The position numbers and the translations under genes were made by a program. Source: Alphaproteobacteria bacterium (GTDB lineage Bacteria > Pseudomonadota > Alphaproteobacteria > GCA-2731375). Taken from it: a stretch of DNA of 45,132 nucleotides. Position 1 is the first letter of the stretch, and every line of letters starts with the position of its first letter. Below the pieces are notes generated by a model. It was not told where the DNA came from. It worked only from the letters and a program-made list of their open reading frames with translations, and did no database searches. The stretch covers positions 1-45,132 of the forward strand of contig VGEV01000010.1 in NCBI GenBank assembly GCA_016869175.1, given 5' to 3'. Positions 8,174-17,610 of this stretch are shown piece after piece.

Positions 8174-8929
8174 ATGATCTATGCCGCCGCAGAGCCTGCC
8201 GTCCGCAAGACCGTCGAGGTCAACGGCCGGCCATACGTGATCAGCGAGTATGTCGGCCAGTCGCCGAAACGCGGCCGCTACGTCGAGGGCGCGGACGCCG
8301 AGGGCAATTCGCGGCGACCGCAGGGCTTCCTGGTGGAACAGCCGGCCGGCGCGGTAACGCCGCCGCATTTCCATGAAGTCGACCAGTTCCAGGTGGTGGT
8401 GGAAGGCGCCGCCCGCTTCGGCAAGCACCCGGCGCCGCCGCTTTCCGTGCACTATGCCAGCGGCCACACGCCTTATGGCCCGGTGGCGGCCGGGGCCGAC
8501 GGCGTTGTTTACTACACGCTGCGGGCCGGTTGGGACCCGGGGGCCAAGTACATGCCCGCTCAGCGTGACAAGCTGCGTCCGCCGCCGCGCCGCGCCCGCT
8601 TTGCCCAGGCCGCGCCGGTCGCCGCGCCGAGCCTCGCCGGTCGCCTCGGCGTGCAGACCGAGACGCTGATGACGCCGGAGGCCGATGGCCTGGCCGCCTG
8701 GCGGTTGCTGGCTGGGCCGGGCGCCATGCTGGCGCCGCCGGCGCCGCTTGGTGGCGGGCAGTACATCGTCGTGGTCGAGGGCGATTTCGCGCGCGCCGGC
8801 GAAACCTTCGGCAAGCGCGCCTGCCTGTTCCTAGAGCCGGGCGAGGCGCCGCTCGACGGCGTGGTTGGCGAGCAGGGTCTCGACCTGCTGGTGCTGCAAT
8901 TGCCCGCGGATACGCGGACCGCTCAATAG
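8174..8929 (+). CDS. Cupin-fold protein of unknown function
   Basis: A protein of 251 residues. The N-terminal half carries a cupin-like metal-binding stretch, TPPHFHEVDQFQVVVEGAA, and ends in HYASGHTPYGPV. The second half (GGGQYIVVVEGDFARAGE, LFLEPGEAPLDG) looks like a degenerate second cupin without the histidines, so a bicupin is possible. No enzyme activity can be assigned. The frame also has an ATG at 8141, but the ATG at 8174 has GGAA six bases upstream and avoids the imperfect hairpin at 8112-8140. Its end overlaps the converging isomerase gene by seven bases. Confidence 0.65.
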   Translation: MIYAAAEPAVRKTVEVNGRPYVISEYVGQSPKRGRYVEGADAEGNSRRPQGFLVEQPAGAVTPPHFHEVDQFQVVVEGAARFGKHPAPPLSVHYASGHTPYGPVAAGADGVVYYTLRAGWDPGAKYMPAQRDKLRPPPRRARFAQAAPVAAPSLAGRLGVQTETLMTPEADGLAAWRLLAGPGAMLAPPAPLGGGQYIVVVEGDFARAGETFGKRACLFLEPGEAPLDGVVGEQGLDLLVLQLPADTRTAQ

Positions 8930-9546
8930 GCGGCCGAGTAGGCGAACGGCCGCTGCAGCGCCCGTTCCACCAGGTCGAGACGATCCTGGCCATAGAACGG
9001 GTCGCCATCCACCACATAGGTCGGCGACCCGAGGATGAAGCGGCGCACCGCCTCGTCCGTGCAGGCGCGGAAATGCGCTTGGATCTCGGCCGAGCGTGCG
9101 CGTTCAAGCAGCCGATCGGGGTCCAGGCCCTGGGATCGCGCCAGGTCCGCGAGCACCGCCGGGTCGGCGATGTCGCGGTCATCCCGCCATAGCGCCTGAA
9201 GGATCGCGTGCGACAAGCGGTTGACCGCGTCCCCCGGCAATTCGGCGGCGGCCAGCACGATGCCGGACGGCAGCGTCCGATCGCCATAATGGTGCTTGGG
9301 ATCGACATGCGCCGGCAGACCCAGATACTGGCTCCAGCGCTCGATCTCCCGGCCGAAGAAATAGGCTTGGCGCTGCTTGGCGCGATCGCCGAACGGCGTG
9401 CCACCGCTGGCCGGCACCACCACCGAGAGGTCGATGGGCTTGTGCTCGATCCGCCGGCCGAACTGCCGCGCCAGCGCCGTCAGGCGGGCCGCGCCGAAAT
9501 AGGCGTAGATCGACCGCGTCGAATAGAAATACTCGATCACCGCCAT
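8923..9546 (-). CDS. 2-hydroxychromene-2-carboxylate isomerase / DsbA-family thiol-dependent isomerase
   Basis: A thioredoxin-fold, kappa-class glutathione-transferase-like protein of 207 residues. The N-terminus (VIEYFYSTRSIYAYFG) has the serine-containing motif that replaces the DsbA CxxC in this family. The C-terminal LGSPTYVVDGDPFYGQDRLDLVERAL is highly characteristic. Known members isomerise chromene carboxylates in naphthalene breakdown using glutathione. Here the gene is the last of a four-gene run with hydantoinase A/B genes, so another substrate or a redox role is likely. The start is the ATG ten bases after the stop of the upstream hydantoinase B gene. Confidence 0.82.
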   Translation of the reverse strand: MAVIEYFYSTRSIYAYFGAARLTALARQFGRRIEHKPIDLSVVVPASGGTPFGDRAKQRQAYFFGREIERWSQYLGLPAHVDPKHHYGDRTLPSGIVLAAAELPGDAVNRLSHAILQALWRDDRDIADPAVLADLARSQGLDPDRLLERARSAEIQAHFRACTDEAVRRFILGSPTYVVDGDPFYGQDRLDLVERALQRPFAYSAAY

Positions 9547-9556
9547 TGCCCGAACC

Positions 9557-11215
9557 CTATTCCGCCGCGGCCCGGCCCCGCCGAACGTCGAAGCCGTAGT
9601 CGCGCAACGCGGCCTCCGGACTGACCAGGCCTTCAGCCAAGTCAGAAGCGATGCGTTCGGGCGCGCGGGCGCGGGGATTGCCATAGCCGCCGGCGCCGGA
9701 ATCTTCCAGCAACAGGGTGTCGCCCACCTGCAGCTCGTAACGGCCCTTGGCATGTACCGGCTGGCCGTTGATGCGGAAGACCCGCGCCATGCCGTTGCCG
9801 GCGCCCCGCATGCCGCGCGCGGGGAATTCGGTGCGCGAGCCCAGGATCATCACGGTCAGCGGATGGCCGGTATCGTTGCGCAGCTCGATCTCCTGGCCCA
9901 AGCCGCCGCGAAACTCTCCGGCACCGCCGGAATCGATGCGGAAATTGCGCCGGATGACGCGCATCCCGGTCATCGGTTCCCAGGCTTCCGCCGGCATGCA
10001 CATCATGTTGGCGGGCGCCGGCGTGGCCGACATTCCGTCGAGCCCCGCCAACGCGCCGAACCCGCCGGAGGAGAAGAACAAGGTCGAGAAAGGCTCGCCG
10101 TCGCGCCGACGTCCAACCACGTTCAGCACGTTCATCATCCCAGGGTCGCCCTGCACGCGATGCGGCAAGGCATCCGCCAGCGCGCCGAAGATCATCGGCA
10201 CGACGAAATGGCCGACCAGCATGCGCGCGGCCGAGGCGGCGGGCGGCCGGCAGTTCAGGATGCTGCCGTCGGGCGCCGACAGCTCGATCGGGTTGACCGA
10301 ACCCTCGTTGTTGGGGATGTTCGGCAGCACTAGGCATTTCAGCGCAAAGCAGGTCATCGCCCGCGTGTAGCAGAGCGGCACGTTGATGCCGGCCCGGATC
10401 TGCGGGCCGGTCCCGGCATAATCGACATGCAGCCGGTCGCCCGCCACATCGATGCGGCAGGCAAGATCGATCGGGCCATCCAGGCCTTCGATCTTGATGG
10501 CGTTGCGATAGCTGCCGTCGGGGATCGCGGCAATCTGCTCGCGCATGGCGCGTTCCGACTGGCTGACGATGGCGTCGGCGAGCGGTGCCAGGTCCTCCAG
10601 GCGGTACTCGTCCATGAAATCGAGCAGCAGCCGCCCCCCCACCTCGGTGGCGGTGACGTTGGCCAGGATGTCGCCGATCACCTGTTCGCTCACCCGCACG
10701 TTCTTGCGGATCAGATCGACCAGTTCGCGATTGAGCGTGCCGGCCTTGACCAGCTTCAGCAGCGGGATCTGCAGGCCTTCGTCGTGGATGTCCTGGTTCA
10801 CCGCCGACATGCCGCGGCCACCGATGTCGGGCAGGTGACTGATGGTCAGCGCGTAGCCGACGATGCGGCCCTTGCGGAAGACCGGGCGCACCAGGTTGAC
10901 GTCCCACAGATGCCCGGTGCCCATGTAGACGTCGTTGGTGATGACGACATCACCCTCGCCGAAGCTCTCCGGCGGGAAATATCGCAGAACGTGCTTCATC
11001 GTTTGCGGACCGGTGCCGATGAACACCGGCTGGCAGAAGGTGCCTTGCGCCAGGCTGCGGCCGCGCGCGTCGAACAGCACAACCGCGAGATCGTAGCTCT
11101 CGCGCACGATCGAGGAGAACGAGGTGCGGACCAGCGTCTCCACGATCTCGTTGGTGATGGAGATCAGGCGGTCCCACAGGATGCCGAGCGTGACCGGATC
11201 GATCCGTTCTGTCAT
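9557..11215 (-). CDS. Hydantoinase B/oxoprolinase family protein, first paralogue
   Basis: A 552-residue HyuB-type subunit. With HyuA it forms ATP-dependent hydrolases of cyclic amides (5-oxoproline, N-methylhydantoin) or the related acetone and acetophenone carboxylases. The characteristic segments are DPVTLGILWDRLISITNEI, ITNDVYMGTGHLWDVN, SHLPDIGGRGMSA and RIDSGGAGEFRGGLGQ. It starts three bases after the stop of the second hydantoinase B gene, with GGAG as ribosome binding site inside that gene's end. The two B proteins have equal length and are more than half identical by eye, so they arose by duplication. Which activity the operon has cannot be decided from sequence. Confidence 0.87.
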   Translation of the reverse strand: MTERIDPVTLGILWDRLISITNEIVETLVRTSFSSIVRESYDLAVVLFDARGRSLAQGTFCQPVFIGTGPQTMKHVLRYFPPESFGEGDVVITNDVYMGTGHLWDVNLVRPVFRKGRIVGYALTISHLPDIGGRGMSAVNQDIHDEGLQIPLLKLVKAGTLNRELVDLIRKNVRVSEQVIGDILANVTATEVGGRLLLDFMDEYRLEDLAPLADAIVSQSERAMREQIAAIPDGSYRNAIKIEGLDGPIDLACRIDVAGDRLHVDYAGTGPQIRAGINVPLCYTRAMTCFALKCLVLPNIPNNEGSVNPIELSAPDGSILNCRPPAASAARMLVGHFVVPMIFGALADALPHRVQGDPGMMNVLNVVGRRRDGEPFSTLFFSSGGFGALAGLDGMSATPAPANMMCMPAEAWEPMTGMRVIRRNFRIDSGGAGEFRGGLGQEIELRNDTGHPLTVMILGSRTEFPARGMRGAGNGMARVFRINGQPVHAKGRYELQVGDTLLLEDSGAGGYGNPRARAPERIASDLAEGLVSPEAALRDYGFDVRRGRAAAE

Positions 11216-11218
11216 GGC

Positions 11219-12877
11219 CTACTCCGCTGCCTTGCCCGACTGTTCCATCGCCAGATCGAACCCATAGTCGGCCTTGGCGCGTCCCAGCGTCACGAACCCT
11301 TCGGCGATATCCTGCAACAGTTTCTGTCGCGGCCGCCGGGAGGGTTCGCCCAGACCGCCGGCCCCCGATTCCAGCATCTCCAACCGGTCGCCCGGCCGCA
11401 TCTCGTGGCGACCCTTGGCGCTCACCGCCTCGCCATTCAGGCGATAGAGTCGCCTGGCGCCGGGCTTGCCGCCCTGCAGGCCGAGCGCCGGGAAGTCGGT
11501 GCGCGCGCCCATGCCGAATACCGTCAGCGGATGGCCGGTGTCGTTGACCAGTTCGACGACCTGACCCAGGCCGCCGCGGAATTCGCCGGCACCGCCGGAA
11601 TCGGCCCTGAGTTCGCGCCGCACCACGCGGATGTTGGTGGTCGCCTCCCAGTCCTCGGTCGCCACCACCGCCATGTTGGAAGGGGCAGGCGTGGTGGCCG
11701 TGCCGTCATAGCCGAGCAGCGCGCCGAAGCCGCCACTGGAGAAATAGAGCGTCGTGAAGTCCCGCCCGTCGCGGCGCCGACCCATGACGTTCAAGAGGTT
11801 CATCATGCCGGGATCGGCCTGCACCCGGTCCGGCAGCGCCTCGGCCAGGGCACCGAAGATCAGCGGCGCCACGAAATGGCCGATCTGGAAGCGCGCCGCG
11901 GTGGCCGCCGGCGGCTGGCAGTTGAGGATCGAGCCGACCGGCGCCGACAATTCGATCGGATTGACCGAGCCTTCGTTGTTGGGGATGTCCGGCAACAGCA
12001 ACGCCTTCATGGAAAAACAGGTCATCGCCCGCGTGTAGCAGAGCGGCACATTGATGGAGTATGGCACCGACGGACTGGTGCCCGAAAAATCGACATGCAG
12101 GCGATCGCCCGCGATGCTAACGGCGCAGGCCAGCGTCACCGGATCACCGACAGACTCCACCTGGATGCGATTGCGATAGACGCCGTCGGGACAATCGGCG
12201 ATGCGCCGCCGCATCATGCGCTCGGACTGCGAAAGGATCGCCTGCGACAAGGGCCGCAGGTCGTCGATGCGATACTCCTCCATGAAAGCGACCAGTTCGC
12301 GGCAGCCGACCTCGACCGCCGTGACATTGGCCATCAGGTCGCCCACGGTCTGTTCCGGCACGCGCACGTTCTGGCGGACGATGGCGATCAGCTCCTCGTT
12401 GAGCCGCCCCTGGTCGACCAGTTTCATGATCGGAATCTGCAGACCTTCCTCGTACTCGTCGACGTTCACGGCCGAGAAGCCGCGGCCGCCGATATCGGGC
12501 AGATGCGTGATGCTCATGGCATAGCCGATCAGCCGGCCGTCGTGGAATGCCGGCCGCATCACGTTGACGTCCCAGAGATGCCCGGTGCCCATGTAGATGT
12601 CGTTGGTGACGATGACGTCGCCCGGGCGCAGCGTCTCCGGCGGAAACTTGGCCAGCATGTGCCGCATGGTCTGGGGTGCGGTGCCGATGAACACCGGCAC
12701 GCTGAACGTGCCCTGCGCCAGGCTGCGACCTTCGGCATCGAACAGCACGCAGGCAAGGTCGTAGGAGCGCACGATGCTGGAGAACGACGTGCGCACAACG
12801 GTCAGCACGATCTCGTTGGTGATCGAGATCAGCCGGTCCCACAGAATGCCGAGCGTGACGGGATCGAACGTCGTCAT
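11219..12877 (-). CDS. Hydantoinase B/oxoprolinase family protein, second paralogue
   Basis: A second HyuB-type subunit, also 552 residues. It shares DPVTLGILWDRLISITNEI, TNDIYMGTGHLWDVN, THLPDIGGRGFSAVN and DSGGAGEFRGGLGQ with its neighbour. It lacks one glutamate in the N-terminal region (SIVRSYDL against SIVRESYDL), an in-frame codon difference. Its ATG overlaps the TGA of the hydantoinase A gene by four bases, so translation is coupled. In most loci one A subunit pairs with one B subunit; here one A is followed by two B genes, which might provide two alternative enzymes or one hetero-oligomer. That is inference. Confidence 0.87.
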   Translation of the reverse strand: MTTFDPVTLGILWDRLISITNEIVLTVVRTSFSSIVRSYDLACVLFDAEGRSLAQGTFSVPVFIGTAPQTMRHMLAKFPPETLRPGDVIVTNDIYMGTGHLWDVNVMRPAFHDGRLIGYAMSITHLPDIGGRGFSAVNVDEYEEGLQIPIMKLVDQGRLNEELIAIVRQNVRVPEQTVGDLMANVTAVEVGCRELVAFMEEYRIDDLRPLSQAILSQSERMMRRRIADCPDGVYRNRIQVESVGDPVTLACAVSIAGDRLHVDFSGTSPSVPYSINVPLCYTRAMTCFSMKALLLPDIPNNEGSVNPIELSAPVGSILNCQPPAATAARFQIGHFVAPLIFGALAEALPDRVQADPGMMNLLNVMGRRRDGRDFTTLYFSSGGFGALLGYDGTATTPAPSNMAVVATEDWEATTNIRVVRRELRADSGGAGEFRGGLGQVVELVNDTGHPLTVFGMGARTDFPALGLQGGKPGARRLYRLNGEAVSAKGRHEMRPGDRLEMLESGAGGLGEPSRRPRQKLLQDIAEGFVTLGRAKADYGFDLAMEQSGKAAE

Positions 12878-14985
12878 GCCGCGGCCTCCCTGACCTGCTC
12901 CTGCGCGATCTCCGTCACCAGATTGCCGGCGGCATCGACCGTCACCTGGTCGCCGACGCCGACCACGCAGGTCGACTCGTTCTCTTCGATCAGTGCCGGC
13001 CCGCCGATCGTCACCTCCGGCCGCAGCGCGTAGCGGTCATAGACGGGCGTCGCCACATATCCGCCGGCTTCCGGGAAATAGGCTTGGCGACGGCCCTTCT
13101 CCGGCGCGCCGACCTGGTGTTCCAGCGCCAGGTGAAAATGCTGGCTCATGGCCGGCGTCGGGCCCTGCACTTCCACCTTCCAGTTGACGATCTCCAGCGG
13201 CTCCTGCAGGTAGCTGAGCGAGAAGATCCGCGCGTAGCTCTCGCCAAAGAGCTGCGGCAGCCGCTCGAAGGCGGCCGACAAGTCCAGCTCGTCCGGCAAT
13301 TCCACCTCGATCTCATAGCCCTGGCCGCGGTAGCGCATGTCGAGCCGCCGCGTCACGCGGATCTCCGGCTGCGGCACGCCGGCGCGCAACAGGAAGGCGG
13401 CGGCCTCTCGGGTCAGGCCGGCGAACAGCTCGGCGAAGCGCTCGCGCGGCAGCTCGGCATAACCGACCCGGTTGGACCGCGCGATCTGGAAGGACAACGG
13501 GCTGACCAGCATACCGAACGCACTCATCACGCCGGCCCCGGTCGGCAGCACGACGCGCGGGATGCGCAGCTTGCGGGCGATCCGAAGCGCATGCATGGGG
13601 CCGGAGCCGCCGAAGGCGATCATGCTGCAGCCGCGATAGTCGAAGCCTTTCTCGGAGGCGTGCACGCGGAAGGCTCGCGCCACGTCCTCGTTGATCACTT
13701 CGTGGATGCCCCAGGCGGCGCGCGTGACGTCGACGCCCAGCGCCTTGGCCAGACCGAGCTCCAGTGCCGTTTCGGCCGCCGCCCGGTCCAGCTTCATCTT
13801 GCCGCCCAGGAAGAAATCCGGGTCGAGATAGCCGAGCAGCAGGTCGGCATCGGTCAGCGTCGGCCGCTTGCCGCCGCGGCCGTAACAGGCGGGGCCGGGG
13901 TCGGCGCCGGCGCTTTGCGGGCCGACGCGGATCACGCCTCGGTCGTCGAGTTCGGCGATGCTGCCGCCGCCGGAGCCGATCTCGATCATGTCCAGGACCG
14001 GCACCTTGGCCGGCAGGCCGCTGCCCTCCTTGAAATGGTGGATGCGCGCCACCTCGATCTCGTAGGTCTTGTGCGGCTGGCCGCCGCGCACGATCGCGCC
14101 CTTGGCCGTGGTCCCGCCCATGTCGTAGGAAAGGATGTTCGACAGGCCCAGCGTGCGGCCGTGATGCGCGCTCATCAGCACGCCGGCGGCCGGCCCCGAT
14201 TCCAGCATGCGGACCGGATAGCGCTTGGCGGTCGCCGTCGTTACCGTGCCGCCGCTCGAGGTCATGATGTAGAGCGGCCCCTTGACGCCCAGCCGCTGCA
14301 GCCCCCCTTCCAGGTTGCCGAGATAGCGGTCGGCGACCGGCTGCACGAAGGCGTTCATCGCCGTGGTATTCCAGCGTTCGTACTCGCGGGCATAGGGAAA
14401 CACGTCGGCCGAGGTGGAGACGTAGAGTTCGGGATAGCGCCGGGCGACGATCTCGCGCGCCTGCTCTTCGTGCCCGGCGTTGACGAAGGAATGCAGGAAG
14501 CAGATGGCGAGCGCTCGGACGCCTTCCTGCTCCACCAGTTCGGCCGCGGCCCGCTCCACTTCGCCCGCGTCGAGCGGCTGCAGCACAGCGCCCGAGAAGT
14601 CGAGCCGTTCGTCGATCTGCCGGCGCCGCCGGCGCGCCACTATGGGCGTGGGGAAGCGGATGGTGAGATCGTAAAGGTCGTAGCGGCGCTCCATGGCGAT
14701 GTCGAGCACATCGCGGAAGCCCTTGGTCACCAGCATGCCGGTGACCGCGCCCTTGCGCTCGATGATGGCGTTGGTGACCAGCGTCGAGCCGTGGATGACC
14801 GCGCCGAGCTGCGCCGGCGCGACGGCGCGTCGCTTCAGCAGGGTGGCAACGCCGTCCAGCACCGCTTCCGACGGGTCGGCCGGCGTGGTCAACTGCTTGT
14901 GGATCGTCAGTTCGCCCGTTGTGTCGTCGATCAGCGCGAAATCCGTGAACGTGCCGCCGATATCGACGCCCATCCGATAGGTCAT
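12874..14985 (-). CDS. Hydantoinase A/oxoprolinase family protein
   Basis: A 703-residue HyuA-type subunit, the ATP-using partner of the B proteins. The N-terminal actin-like ATPase start is MGVDIGGTFTDFALID. SSGGTVTTATA, YDMGGTTAKGAIVRGG and AFGGSGPMHALRIARKL are further family landmarks. The C-terminus has the usual EENESTCVVG segment. Length matches the family. The ATG is preceded by AGGGGAGTGGC and the gene is first of the run hyuA-hyuB-hyuB-isomerase. About 90 bases separate it from the end of the next upstream gene on the same strand, so a promoter may lie there, but I see no convincing -35/-10 pair. Confidence 0.88.
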   Translation of the reverse strand: MTYRMGVDIGGTFTDFALIDDTTGELTIHKQLTTPADPSEAVLDGVATLLKRRAVAPAQLGAVIHGSTLVTNAIIERKGAVTGMLVTKGFRDVLDIAMERRYDLYDLTIRFPTPIVARRRRRQIDERLDFSGAVLQPLDAGEVERAAAELVEQEGVRALAICFLHSFVNAGHEEQAREIVARRYPELYVSTSADVFPYAREYERWNTTAMNAFVQPVADRYLGNLEGGLQRLGVKGPLYIMTSSGGTVTTATAKRYPVRMLESGPAAGVLMSAHHGRTLGLSNILSYDMGGTTAKGAIVRGGQPHKTYEIEVARIHHFKEGSGLPAKVPVLDMIEIGSGGGSIAELDDRGVIRVGPQSAGADPGPACYGRGGKRPTLTDADLLLGYLDPDFFLGGKMKLDRAAAETALELGLAKALGVDVTRAAWGIHEVINEDVARAFRVHASEKGFDYRGCSMIAFGGSGPMHALRIARKLRIPRVVLPTGAGVMSAFGMLVSPLSFQIARSNRVGYAELPRERFAELFAGLTREAAAFLLRAGVPQPEIRVTRRLDMRYRGQGYEIEVELPDELDLSAAFERLPQLFGESYARIFSLSYLQEPLEIVNWKVEVQGPTPAMSQHFHLALEHQVGAPEKGRRQAYFPEAGGYVATPVYDRYALRPEVTIGGPALIEENESTCVVGVGDQVTVDAAGNLVTEIAQEQVREAAA

Positions 14986-15076
14986 GCCACTCCCCTGCGG
15001 TCCGCCCGGGAGCCTAGGCGGTCGCCCCTAAGGCAAGCAAGGCAGGCGGGCCAATAACAGCCTTGCGGGACGCCCC

Positions 15077-16741
15077 TCAGCGCTTGGCTTCCAGCACGAC
15101 CTCGACCAGATGGGGCCTGCCGGAGGCCACCGCGCGGGCGATCGCGCCCGCAAGCGCGTCGGCCTTCTCGACCCGGGTACCGGCCACCCCCATGCCGGCC
15201 GCCAGCGCGACGAAATCCAGCGCCGGCCGGGCCAGGTCCATGTGCGCGTAGGGCCGGTTGGAACGCGTGGCGAAGCGCTGGCGATAGGTATCCAGATTGT
15301 GTTTCAGCACCCGGTATTCGCGGTTGACGAGGACGACAAAGACGATCGCCAGATCATGGTGCGCGGCGGTCCAAAGCGCCTGGATGCTGTACATCGCCGA
15401 GCCGTCGCCCGAGATCGCCAGTACCGGGCGCGCGCGGTGGGCCACCTTGATGCCCAGCGCACCCGCCAAGCCCTGGCCGATGCCGCCGCCGCGCCCGCTG
15501 AAATAGCTGTCGGGAGTATCGAACCGGAAGGTCTTGGCCAGGTCGGCGCTGGCGGTGATCGCCTCCTCGACCACGATGGCATCGGCCGGCGCGCCGGCAC
15601 GGATTTCCGCCATGGCCCGCGCCATCGACATCGGCTGGCGGTCCCAGTTCTTCTGCAGCCGTGCCGTCTGGGCGGCGGCCTCCGCTTCGCTCGCCAGCCG
15701 GTGCGCCGCGTTACGCCGGGCGGCGGCGGCGCGATAACGGGCATCCGCCCGCCGCTCGATCGCGCCGGCCACGCCCGCCAGCGTGCCGGCCAGCGACCCG
15801 GCAAGGCCGACCGCCAGGGGGAAGTTGCCGGCCAGGCGTTCGGGCGCCTCCTCGATCTGCGCCACCTTGACGCCCGGCGGAAACGGGCTGCCGGGGGTGA
15901 ACCAGACTTCCTCGAAAAACGGCCCGCCCAGCAGCAGCACGCAGTCGGCATCGCCCAACGCCTTGGCGATGGCCGCGGCATCGAAGGGCAACGCGCCGCG
16001 GGCGTTGGCATGGCCCGTGGGGAACGAGGCTCGCGCCCGCAAGCCCTCCCACCACACCGCCGCGCCGGTACGTTCGACCAGCCGCAGCAACGCCTCGCCG
16101 GCACCGGCCCGCGCCACGTCGTCGCCGGCCACCACCGCCGGCCGTTCGCTGGCCAGCAGCAGCCCGGCCAATTGCTCGATGCCCCGCGCGTCGGCGGCGC
16201 CGGCGCGATGCAGCGGCGAGGGTGGCGCGGGCGCCACCTCGGTTTCCTGTTCCATCACGTCGATCGGCAGACCGACAAACACCGGGCCCGAGGGCGGGTC
16301 CTGTGCCAGCTTGAGGGCGCGCGCCAGGATCGGCGCGAACTCGTCGGCCCGCTCCACCTGCACGCTCCACTTGCAGACGGGCGCGGCCATGGCCACCAAG
16401 TCGTGGCTCAGCACCGGAGCGCGCAGCCGCATGCGGGTATCCTGCTGACCGGCGGTGACCAGCAGCGGGGAGTTCGCTTTCATCGCGCTGTACAGCATGC
16501 CGATGGCATTGCCGAGGCCCGGCGCGACATGCAGGTTGACCATGGCCGGTTTGCCGCTGGCCTGCGCATAATAGCTGGCGGCGCCCAGCGCCACGCCCTC
16601 GTGCAGGGCGACGTAATAGGCGAGCTGCGGGAATTCGGCCAAGCTGTCGATCAACGGGCTTTCCGTGGTACCCGGATTGCCGAATATGCTGTCGACACCG
16701 TGCGCCACCAGGCTTTGCATCAGCACTTGCCGTCCGCGCAT
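15077..16741 (-). CDS. Thiamine-diphosphate-dependent decarboxylase, benzoylformate-decarboxylase-like
   Basis: A cytoplasmic ThDP enzyme of 554 residues with the three-domain acetolactate-synthase/benzoylformate-decarboxylase layout. The cofactor-activating glutamate is E48 in ALHEGVALGAA. The diphosphate/magnesium motif begins with GDGSAMYSIQA at residue 445 and ends with the asparagine of FVVLVN. The N-terminal GNPGTTESPLIDSL is typical of benzoylformate decarboxylase relatives rather than anabolic acetolactate synthase, and no small regulatory subunit is adjacent. It lies last in a run with an SDR and a zinc alcohol dehydrogenase, so it may turn a 2-oxoacid into an aldehyde that these enzymes interconvert. 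The substrate is unknown. Confidence 0.83.
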   Translation of the reverse strand: MRGRQVLMQSLVAHGVDSIFGNPGTTESPLIDSLAEFPQLAYYVALHEGVALGAASYYAQASGKPAMVNLHVAPGLGNAIGMLYSAMKANSPLLVTAGQQDTRMRLRAPVLSHDLVAMAAPVCKWSVQVERADEFAPILARALKLAQDPPSGPVFVGLPIDVMEQETEVAPAPPSPLHRAGAADARGIEQLAGLLLASERPAVVAGDDVARAGAGEALLRLVERTGAAVWWEGLRARASFPTGHANARGALPFDAAAIAKALGDADCVLLLGGPFFEEVWFTPGSPFPPGVKVAQIEEAPERLAGNFPLAVGLAGSLAGTLAGVAGAIERRADARYRAAAARRNAAHRLASEAEAAAQTARLQKNWDRQPMSMARAMAEIRAGAPADAIVVEEAITASADLAKTFRFDTPDSYFSGRGGGIGQGLAGALGIKVAHRARPVLAISGDGSAMYSIQALWTAAHHDLAIVFVVLVNREYRVLKHNLDTYRQRFATRSNRPYAHMDLARPALDFVALAAGMGVAGTRVEKADALAGAIARAVASGRPHLVEVVLEAKR

Positions 16742-16784
16742 GGCGCGTTCCCCTTGTTCCGAACGTCGCGCCAGATTTGCGCCG

Positions 16785-17582
16785 CTATTGCGCGGTCAGG
16801 CCACCATCCACCACCAAGCCGGCGCCGGTCATGAAGCCGGCATCGTCGGACGCCAGGAAGACGATGCCCTTGGCGATGTCCTCCGGCGTGCCCAGCCGGC
16901 CGATGGGGTGCGTCGAGCGCGAGATCTCCTTGGCCGCGGCGACGTCGTTGCTGCCAAGATGCGCGCGGGCGCGCGCCACGAAGGTCTGCGCGCCCATGTC
17001 GGTCTCGATCACGCCCGGATGGATGGAGTTGACCCGCACGCGGTAGCCCTTGCGGCCGAACTCCAGCGCCGCCGACTTGGTGAACAGCGTCACTCCGCCC
17101 TTGGTCATGGAATAGAGCGGGTCGAGCTGCGAGCCAACCAGCCCGGCGATGGAGGCGAGGTTGACGATGGCGCTGCCATGCGGCGAAGCCTTGCCACGCT
17201 CGCGCAAGGCCGGCAGCGCCAGCTTGGTGCCCAGGAACACCCCGGTCATGTTGATGGCCACCAGCCGGTTCCAGTCCTCGAGCGTCGCTTCCTCGATGGA
17301 GCGGCCGGTGAAGATGCCGGCATTGTTAACCAGGATGTCGAGGCCGCCGAAGACCCCGACCGCCAGCGTCGCGGCTGCCTGCCAGTCCGCCTCGCGCGTG
17401 ACGTCGAGATGCACATAGCGGGCCGTGGCGCCGATCGCCTGCGCGATCTCGCGTCCGCGCTCGTCCAGCAGGTCGCCCAGCACCAGCTTGGCACCGGCCT
17501 TGGCCATCAACCGCGCTGTCTCCGCGCCGATGCCGCGCGCAGCGCCACTGATCAACGCCACCTTGCCGTCCAGGCGATTCAT
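16785..17582 (-). CDS. SDR family NAD(P)-dependent oxidoreductase
   Basis: A classical short-chain dehydrogenase/reductase of 265 residues. The cofactor motif is SGAARGIG near residues 12-19, NNAG lies at 86-89, and the catalytic triad is S144, Y157 and K161 in YSMTKGG. The acid in strand two (LVLGDLLDE) suggests NAD(H) preference. The C-terminus (DDAGFMTGAGLVVDGGL) is standard. The ATG at 17582 is preceded by GGGGGCAGGG; an in-frame TTG four codons earlier overlaps that site and is less likely. It lies 28 bases from the alcohol dehydrogenase and 43 bases from the ThDP decarboxylase, on the same strand, so one transcript is likely. Confidence 0.87.
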   Translation of the reverse strand: MNRLDGKVALISGAARGIGAETARLMAKAGAKLVLGDLLDERGREIAQAIGATARYVHLDVTREADWQAAATLAVGVFGGLDILVNNAGIFTGRSIEEATLEDWNRLVAINMTGVFLGTKLALPALRERGKASPHGSAIVNLASIAGLVGSQLDPLYSMTKGGVTLFTKSAALEFGRKGYRVRVNSIHPGVIETDMGAQTFVARARAHLGSNDVAAAKEISRSTHPIGRLGTPEDIAKGIVFLASDDAGFMTGAGLVVDGGLTAQ

Positions 17583-17610
17583 CCCTGCCCCCAAGCGCTC
17601 GTCGGTCCAA

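Noticed and set aside
10427-13033. Very long open frame opposite to the hydantoinase B genes
   Set aside because: It is antisense to two well-recognised genes, its translation is rich in His, Arg and Gln with no family motif, and similar long antisense frames occur over most genes here because of high GC.
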